Positions 57,641 to 64,000 of a DNA stretch of 64,000 nt are shown piece by piece; within the stretch, counting starts at the first letter, position 1, and each line of letters starts with the position of its first letter. The stretch spans positions 6,068,001 through 6,132,000 of the forward strand of contig OY759218.1 of assembly GCA_963662175.1 (NCBI GenBank), written 5' to 3'. Source of the stretch: Aradus depressus. Lineage: Eukaryota > Arthropoda > Insecta > Hemiptera > Aradidae. The position numbers and the translations under genes are program-made. The notes under the pieces are model-generated. The model saw only the letters and a program-made list of their open reading frames with translations, searched no databases and was not told the origin of the DNA.

Positions 57641-58735
57641 ATCCGATTACCTTAAATGAGTCAGTATTATTTTTATGCTTAGCCCCCCCCCCCTCCCCTG
57701 CCTCCCGTTCAAATTTTTGAGATGTCACATAGTGTATTTTTCTATTTCGCCTTTAAAAATACTACATGTGAAATTCCATGACAATCCGACCATCAGTTAA
57801 TGACCGATCACTATCTTCGTATTTAGGCCTACTCCCACAACCAGCCTTCCGTTCACAATGTTGCGCTAAAACAATTTTTATGCTTAGCCCCCATTGCAAC
57901 CCCACCTCCCGTTCTTTATGAGATGTCACATAGTGTATTTTTCTATTTCGCCTTTAAAAATACTACTTGTGAAATTCCATGACAATCCGACCATCAGTTA
58001 ATGACCGATCACTATCTTTATATTAAGGCCTACTCCCACAACCAACCTTCCGTTCACAATTTTGCGCTAAAACAATTTTTATGCTTAGCCCCCATTGCAA
58101 CCCCACCTCCCGTTCTTTATGAGATGTCACATAGTGTATTTTTCTATTTCGCCTTTAAAAATACTACATGTGAAATTCCATGACAATCCGATCATCCGTT
58201 AATGACCGATCACTATTTTCATATTTAGGCCCACCCCCACAACCACCCCACCCTTTCAAAATTTTGAGATGTCACATAGCGTATTTTTCAATTTGCCCTC
58301 TATGAATACTACATATGAAATTCCATGACAATCCGATCATCCGTTGATGACTTAGCACTATCTTTATATTTAGGCCTACCCCCACAACCTCACATTAGGG
58401 GGGGTTGTGGGGGTAGGCCTAAATTAATTATAATAAAATTTTGTGACGTCACACACCCTATTTTTTTATTTGGCCTTTAAGAATACTACATATGAAATTC
58501 CATGACAATCTGATCATCTGTTAATGCGCTAGAGCAATTTTTATGCTTAGGCTCCCCTTACCCCCCCCCCCCCCCCCCCTTCCATTTGACAGCTAGGAAC
58601 TCTCTTCATAAGAACCTTCCTCGGACTTCAACGAATATTTGAAGAAAAAAAAATTAGCCGAATTGGTCCAGCTCATCCAGTTTTGCGCTGAGCAACATTT
58701 AGCCATTCATTTTTATTATATAGATAAATAAAGTT
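57640..58735 (+). repeat. GCGTTGCCC-type repeat, right part, with 201-bp tandem units
   Basis: Units containing TGCGCTAAAACAATTTTTAT, GAGATGTCACATAGTGTATT and TGACAATCCGACCATCAGTT recur every 201 bp (57862 and 58062 starts). Older units lie on both sides. A near-palindrome GGCCTACCCCCACAACC / GGTTGTGGGGGTAGGCC lies at 58373-58421, and a C19 tract at 58561-58579. Confidence 0.7.
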
Positions 58736-59249
58736 TTTTTTTTTTGAGTAATTCGGTTTCCAGTCTTATAATTATGGGACATAAGAACATCGTTGGGATA
58801 AAGACACTTCCGAAGAGTTTTTTGAAAAATAGTTATCTTAATTTTTATTAAATTGAAAATTGTGTCTACTTATTATAAATGTATCTTGTATTAATTTTTT
58901 TATATACTCATATATTTTTAAGTATTTATTTGTTCAGTTTTTATTAATTTCATTTTACTTTTTTTAATATACGTGTGCTAGACTCAAGTAGTTATAAATC
59001 TAATTTATAAGCTATCTCAATGTATAAATTCTTTTGACATATATAAAATTCTTCAAACACATATTCTCAAATTCTTTTGACCTGTATTGGTTTAACGGAA
59101 ATAAGTTTATTATAATTATTATCCAATAGTGAAAACCCCATTCGAATGCATCAAGTGGTTTTGGAGGAGAAGAGAAACAACACGAAAAGCAACTCTCATT
59201 TATAAATAGTAGGTAGTGATATGAAAAATTTAGGGAAGCCCTGAAATTC

Positions 59250-59780
59250 AAGATTTTTTATTGTGGTTTAACCATTAGCTTAAAGAATTTATACGTGAAT
59301 CGTTATAATTCATCACACCCACCAAATTTACAACTTCATAGCCCTAAAGAATGTGTCTTTATCTTAGTGTAGTGACGCATCCCGGGGGGAGTCCCCCCGC
59401 CACCCCATTTCTTTCCTCGCATTTTCCTTCGTGCTTTGTATTCATAACTCTTGTGCTAAAAAGATGCAGTATTAAAGGGACACAGTACAGGTTGAGAAGT
59501 TCAAACATTTTTACATCTCGGGAAACAGCATTTTGTATGGTATTATGTCATAGGTATGGAACGAGGTCAGGCACAAAGCAAGATGAGCCAGGCTGGAGGA
59601 ATTCGAAAAAAAAAAATCCTGTATTGACATTTGGGCCGAACCGGAACGAGTCAGAAGGAGAATGGAGAAAGTTACATAACTGCGATACATTCATCCTCAC
59701 GCGATGAGCATTGGAGGGCAGCTTCCAGTAATAATAATAATATTTAGTTTCGTTAAATCATAGGATACGTCTTACAAATC
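59250..59780. other. Intergenic DNA with possible LINE scrap
   Basis: Around 59550-59700 one frame is rich in Arg, Glu and Trp (ARWARLEEFEKK), loosely like the tail of a non-LTR reverse transcriptase. I cannot assign it. Confidence 0.2.
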
Positions 59781-59789
59781 CATACATCA

Positions 59790-60012
59790 AGATGTAGCAA
59801 AGAGGTAGAGTGCTTCACTATTGTGCTCAAGATAGCAGGTTCGAAACCAGGCTGGGGCCCTTAAGTTTTTTATCTGGAAGGTAAGGAACCTTGAGCACGC
59901 CGTCCTTCAGATGGTTAAGCGATGGTCTGCGCCTGCGGGATGTCAGGTACTCGTTAAATAACCTGAGCCGCGAAACTCCTCGTGGTTAAAGCCCGGGTAA
60001 TGAGTCAAAAAA
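59790..60012 (+). mobile_element. SINE family 1 copy
   Basis: AGGTAGAGTGC (A-box region) and GGTTCGAAACC (B box) are followed by GAGCACGCCGTCCTTCAGAT and GATGTCAGGTACTCG, ending GGTAATGAGTCAAAAAAACT. A possible imperfect duplication is CATCAAGAT / CAACAAGAT. Confidence 0.75.
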
Positions 60013-60059
60013 ACTAACAAACAACAAGATAGTTTGTGGCCATCCATATATTATGTAAC

Positions 60060-60210
60060 GTAATTTTATATATACCTATATTATAAGGAAGTATTGTAAT
60101 CGTGCGAAAATCCGATATTGAGTCTTTAACGGATTTTCTAGTTTCAAGGTCCCTTGAATATGTTTTGACTATTTTCGCGATGATGTTCTCGATGATTTTC
60201 CTCTCACAAA
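60060..60210 (+). repeat. Dispersed repeat, plus-strand copy
   Basis: This is the counterpart of 1360-1530 (minus) and 43900-43985: GGAAGTATTGTAATCGTGCG, GTTTCAAGGTCCCTTGAA and CGATGATGTTCTCGATGAT. Confidence 0.5.
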
Positions 60211-61319
60211 TATATTTGACATCATTATTAGAATAACAAACAAATATGCAATAAAATTATGTGCAATAAAACCATCAGTCAGGTAAGTATACAAACATGA
60301 AGAACAAATTAATTCCTTTAATTATGATTTAAATATGAATCTGTAATTACAATGTACATAATCTAAATTTCATATAATAATCATCAATGTTTTTTTATTT
60401 TTTCTTAACGATTTAAAAATAGAGGTTTCTAAGCTGTTAATCTTATAGAAAACGTTCATGTCCACATGTACAAAAATTGACGGCAATTTCGACGGGCTAA
60501 TGTTTTTGGAAGCGGAAAAATCTTTTTGAATCTGAAAATGAAAATCTCGAATGAACTAATTTTTTTCCGTAACTTAAAACTTAAAAGGTTTTTCTTGAAT
60601 TCGACATTATTTTTTATCAAAAAGACATCTATCTACGTGTAACAAGAAACAAGTCAAGACTGAAGTAAATTAAGTGTGGAAGAAAACAAAAAAAAACAAA
60701 AAAAAAACAAGAGGGGAAGTTTGAGTACGTGGAAAAGGTCTGAGTAGAAAAATAACAAAGCTGGGCTTGTTTACAGAAACATTAGCCGAGATGGCACAAA
60801 GTTCAGAGGTAGATCCAATGAATTGTTTTACTTCCCCACCTCTAAGATATATGGAGGAAGTTGTGTAATCGGACAACAATTCGATGAGGAGTCTTCAACG
60901 GAATTTCAGGTTTTCCGACCCAAAAAATTCATCAGTGAATCACCAACAATTTACTTCCCCAGAACGAATTTATCAATTATCTTATCGCTCCCCCTTCAAA
61001 ACCAATCGACTATTTGCGCTAATATTCAACAGTTGTCTTACAAATCCTCATACTAAATTTTGTATGTTTTATTTTGTGATTCCTTACAACGACAGTTATT
61101 AGCTCTGGTATATGAGTACATACAACGATTTTGAACGTCCTTTAAAAAAAAGTACGTTAATTTATCGTAGCGTACTTGTTTTCACACACAACGATTGTTT
61201 GAGCACAGTACTTATCTTGACGTCATTAAAATCAAAGCCTGTTTCAATGAATCAGGGAAAACTTATTGCGCTATGGTTAATTCATCGGCGTAGTATATAT
61301 ATATATATATATACGTCAG

Positions 61320-61975
61320 CATCTTCTCTACTTCTATAAAATACGATTTCTGTGTGTAGCTGACTATCTTTGTGTAATTGCGATAAACTTGGAACCCGTC
61401 AATTGATTTCGATGCGGTTTTCACCTACATTTAGAATATTTTTCAAGGAAGACTTTAGGCTACATAATATTATCGTCACGCTTTACTATCCGGAGGCCTT
61501 TGTAATTTTGCATATTTATTGTGCTTTTGATACATTTAATACTTGCGTTCGGTCTTCAATTCAGGTTTTGATTTTGTTTTGAAAGATGTAGTACTGAGCC
61601 TTTTTGTGGAGTCGATACAAAGGTTACAAAATGCCAAAACGTAAAAGTAGTTTAGGTTATGATCTGTTGAGTGCGCGTACGCTTTGGGTTTCTATGTAAT
61701 TTGGTACGTTTATTGGCTTCGGGTACATTAATCATTTGCGTTCACTTTTTAAGAAGACCCCAATCTTTTTTTGCCAAAAATGTGAGGCATATCATTTCAA
61801 AGGCAAAAATATATACCTGTGTTTTTTTTTGGGGGGGGGGGAGGGGGGGGGGGGAGGGGGGGGGGAGAGATAAAAAGCGTTTTCTTTATCCGGGCAGCGC
61901 ACGTTATCAGCTTCAACTAAGTAATCTAACAGCAAAGTTAGCCCCAGGCAATGCCGGTCAACCTGCTAGTACATA
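61320..61975 (+). repeat. Repeat unit ending in the CTGCTAGTA motif
   Basis: It begins ACTTCTATAAAATACGATTT with GTGTGTAGCTGACTATC and ends CCAGGCAATGCCGGTCAACC then TGCTAGTACATA. This is the same end style as at 8079 and 19468. It contains an interrupted G tract at 61831-61865. Confidence 0.4.
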
Positions 61976-62000
61976 GATATATGTAAGTCGACTGGTTTTT

Positions 62001-62026
62001 GGGGGGGGGGGGGGGGGGGGGGGGGG
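62001..62026 (+). repeat. Poly-G tract (G26)
   Basis: A run of 26 G sits where the dispersed repeat elsewhere reads GACTGGTTTTAGAGGGAGAGCG. It looks like an expansion of a short G run native to that family. Confidence 0.85.
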
Positions 62027-62099
62027 AGCGAAAAGTTAATTGATTAATTCGTTTTGGGGAAGTACATTGTCGGTGATTCACCGACAACTTTTTTTCTTT

Positions 62100-62250
62100 C
62101 TTTCTGGAAAAAATGAGAGTATAACCGGGAATCGAAGCGTTATATCGAGGAAAAAGTTACAGAAAATCATATAAGTGGGTCGGGGATGGTAAAAAGAGCG
62201 CTAGCCGGGAAAGCGTTATAAGCGGGAGCGTTATAACTAGGTTTTACTGT
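62100..62250. mobile_element. Possible pogo-like terminal sequence
   Basis: GCGTTATAAGCGGGAGCGTT followed by ATAACTAGGTTTTACTGTA resembles the AT-start ends of pogo-type elements. No transposase is adjacent. Confidence 0.25.
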
Positions 62251-62984
62251 ATACAAAAAATGCCCCCCTCCTTCGTCGGTACTATGGAGAGATATGTTGA
62301 GTAAGTTGATTTGAGAATAGTTATTTTCAGCAACAACCGGTTTTGAGATACAGAGACGAGTAGTGAGTGAGGACACTTTATTTTCTGTACATATATTAGA
62401 TTACATGTGAACTGAGAACGGGGTTCGGCTGTGTGCTACCTGCTACCTGCTACCTGGTTCACCCTGAATCACAACACAAAAAGAAGATCTACACGGACTC
62501 ATCCCTAAATCCGAAATGCCATCACTTAAATAAAAATGTCAATGCTATATATACGGAAATAACATCTTTCCACCAATCAACTATCTCTCAGCTCTTGAAC
62601 ACATTTAATTTACCCAATCATATGAACAAGCAATTAATTATATAAATAAAGTGCTCAAAAGGGCCAGCGCAAAGTTTCCTGCAACCTGCAACCTTAGGCA
62701 AACCCTCGAATATATATTTTTGGAAATGTATAAGTGGCATAGAACCTTTTTTTTTATCTTTTTATTCCTTTTATTGTTTTTGGCTGCACCTTGCACGTGT
62801 GCAGCATCACCCATCTTCATCTTTCTGGAGGGAGCTCGAGATCTGGGAAGTGCTTGAGTGAGGCTATGGAGGGCCGGGGGCGACCACTGGTCGACCAACA
62901 TGTGGCGATCGGTGGGTGGTCGCCCCAGACCGTCACACCGCTTTTTTCTGTTCTCGCCAGGAGCTGACAAACCGGCTGAACACT

Positions 62985-63500
62985 TTGTATATATACATAT
63001 ACAAGAACATCCGGAATGCGCTCAACCCATTGCGGAAGCCCTAGACATCTTACAGGGAGATAGAAATATTTATTACGGTACAAACTTGCAGTTTTATTTG
63101 CGATACTTCCAAAATTAGAACTCCTAAAACAAAGACAGTGGCAAATTTTCAACCTAATGCTGAATGCCTTCTGGAAAGCGTGCTCAGGAGGTTTCGTGAT
63201 TTTAAGGATATTTCAACCGCCGAATCAATGCAGCTGGGGCGACCATATCGCACCCTGCATTCAAAAATCGGTGGATGTTCCGTCTGGACGGTAGAACCCA
63301 ACAGAAAGTTATGCCGGCATTTAAAAATGCAGTGTACGCTGAAACTTCCATGGCAGCAGTTTCGGTAGTAAAAGAAAACACTCAAAACTGTCAAATGCCA
63401 GACTTTTTTTATTTGGGAGAAGATGTCACAAAATGAACCACCACAGTTACAGGGATTCAAGAAAAGATTTCACAATATATCAACGGCGACTTTCGGGAAC
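62985..63500 (+). pseudogene. hAT-type transposase remnant
   Basis: Frames read HPECAQPIAEALDILQGDRN, then FQPNAECLLESVLRRFRDF, then ISHPAFKNRWMF-like and KNAVYAETSMAAV. This follows the order seen in the C-terminal half of hAT transposases (ALD.LQG..N.. and A...HP.FK..W). Several frameshifts and stops are present. Confidence 0.55.
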
Positions 63501-63839
63501 ATTTCTGAAATATAATACACCTTTGCCTTCCTCAGCTCCGGTGTGCGGCTGTTTAGCTATGCCACAATTTTTAATTTGTCAACATCTAGTAAATTTAGCG
63601 ATAAATATTTTCAGATAAGAATATGTTTGAAAGTCAATTCTTAATTGTTTTGAAACGTTTTTATGAACCTTACCTATGTAATTCTAATAATTAAATATAT
63701 GTATCAATTAATAATCATTATGTATTATTTTGTGTAAGACGTAGCCAATAGTTGTTTTTTTCGCGTTAGTTGACAAAAATAAATATAAAATTAGAAAATA
63801 TAATCATAAGATTTATCTGTTTTCGTTATATTTTTTAAA

Positions 63840-64000
63840 GGTGGAATCCGCTTATTAGCAATTCGCATAATAGGAATATCCGCACATTAGCTTCAAAACA
63901 AGCTGTAACGGACCGGATCGGCAAAATACAGTGAGTTTTGTCCGCTTATTAGCAATGAATGTCCGGTTTAAGGGTTCAATTATGAACGCAGAATGAGGTT
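63840..64000. mobile_element. pogo-like terminal region at window edge
   Basis: TCCGCTTATTAGCAATTCGC and the related GTCCGCTTATTAGCAATGAA (63939-63958) form a short direct repeat in the style of Tigger/jerky-type ends. The element probably continues past the window. Confidence 0.3.

Noticed and set aside
57320..58735. CRISPR-like array
   Set aside because: Unit lengths and divergence fit a eukaryotic minisatellite in a mobile repeat, with no conserved short repeat and unique spacers.

Overview
This is a eukaryotic, AT-rich, intron-rich and transposon-rich window. It is almost certainly from an insect. The deciding evidence is a complete odorant receptor co-receptor (Orco), a gene found only in insects. 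The middle and C-terminal parts of its protein look most like Hemiptera, and Sternorrhyncha (aphid, psyllid, whitefly or scale type) is my best guess; the order is inference from remembered family sequences. There are no bacterial operons, CRISPR arrays or free-standing RNA genes.

Three host genes lie in the left half. (1) About 0.6-6.4 kb, minus strand: the 5' part of a multi-exon gene whose six exons splice in one frame to about 265 residues. It has a Cys-rich stretch and long amphipathic helices; I could not name the family, and it runs off the left edge. (2) 9.15-19.80 kb, plus strand: a complete seven-exon TMEM185-type multi-pass membrane protein of 337 residues. (3) 22.35-32.52 kb, minus strand: complete Orco in eight coding exons, 473 residues, convergent with TMEM185. 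Its intron 3 is best explained by a non-canonical GC-AG splice pair. Candidate 5' untranslated exons lie at 38.0 and 43.5 kb, so the Orco transcription unit may reach beyond 43 kb.

The rest of the window is mobile DNA. In and between these genes are two broken mariner transposases, a 1.3 kb foldback element, a Ty3/gypsy pol fragment, Tc1 and pogo/Tigger remnants, non-LTR retrotransposon scraps, and at least seven copies or remnants of one tRNA-derived SINE family plus one copy of a second SINE family. Two of the SINEs have perfect 12-13 bp target-site duplications. From 33 to 64 kb I see no convincing host gene. That half holds a Penelope-like element with a GIY-YIG endonuclease and a head-to-head inverted duplication (41.1-42.5 kb), a 1.34 kb DNA transposon with about 120 bp terminal inverted repeats (44.75-46.09 kb), a 0.7 kb MITE (48.2-48.9 kb), a hAT remnant at the right edge, and several unnamed dispersed repeats.

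The most unusual locus is 52.7-58.7 kb. An LTR retroelement of the errantivirus (env-carrying gypsy) type is nested in an older repeat. It keeps LTR pieces, a polypurine tract and a broken envelope gene, but no gag or pol. The envelope's cytoplasmic tail has expanded into 14 almost identical copies of a 25-residue unit running up to the stop codon, just before the polypurine tract. Long G or C homopolymers (19-32 nt) at five or more places are also striking in so AT-rich a sequence.
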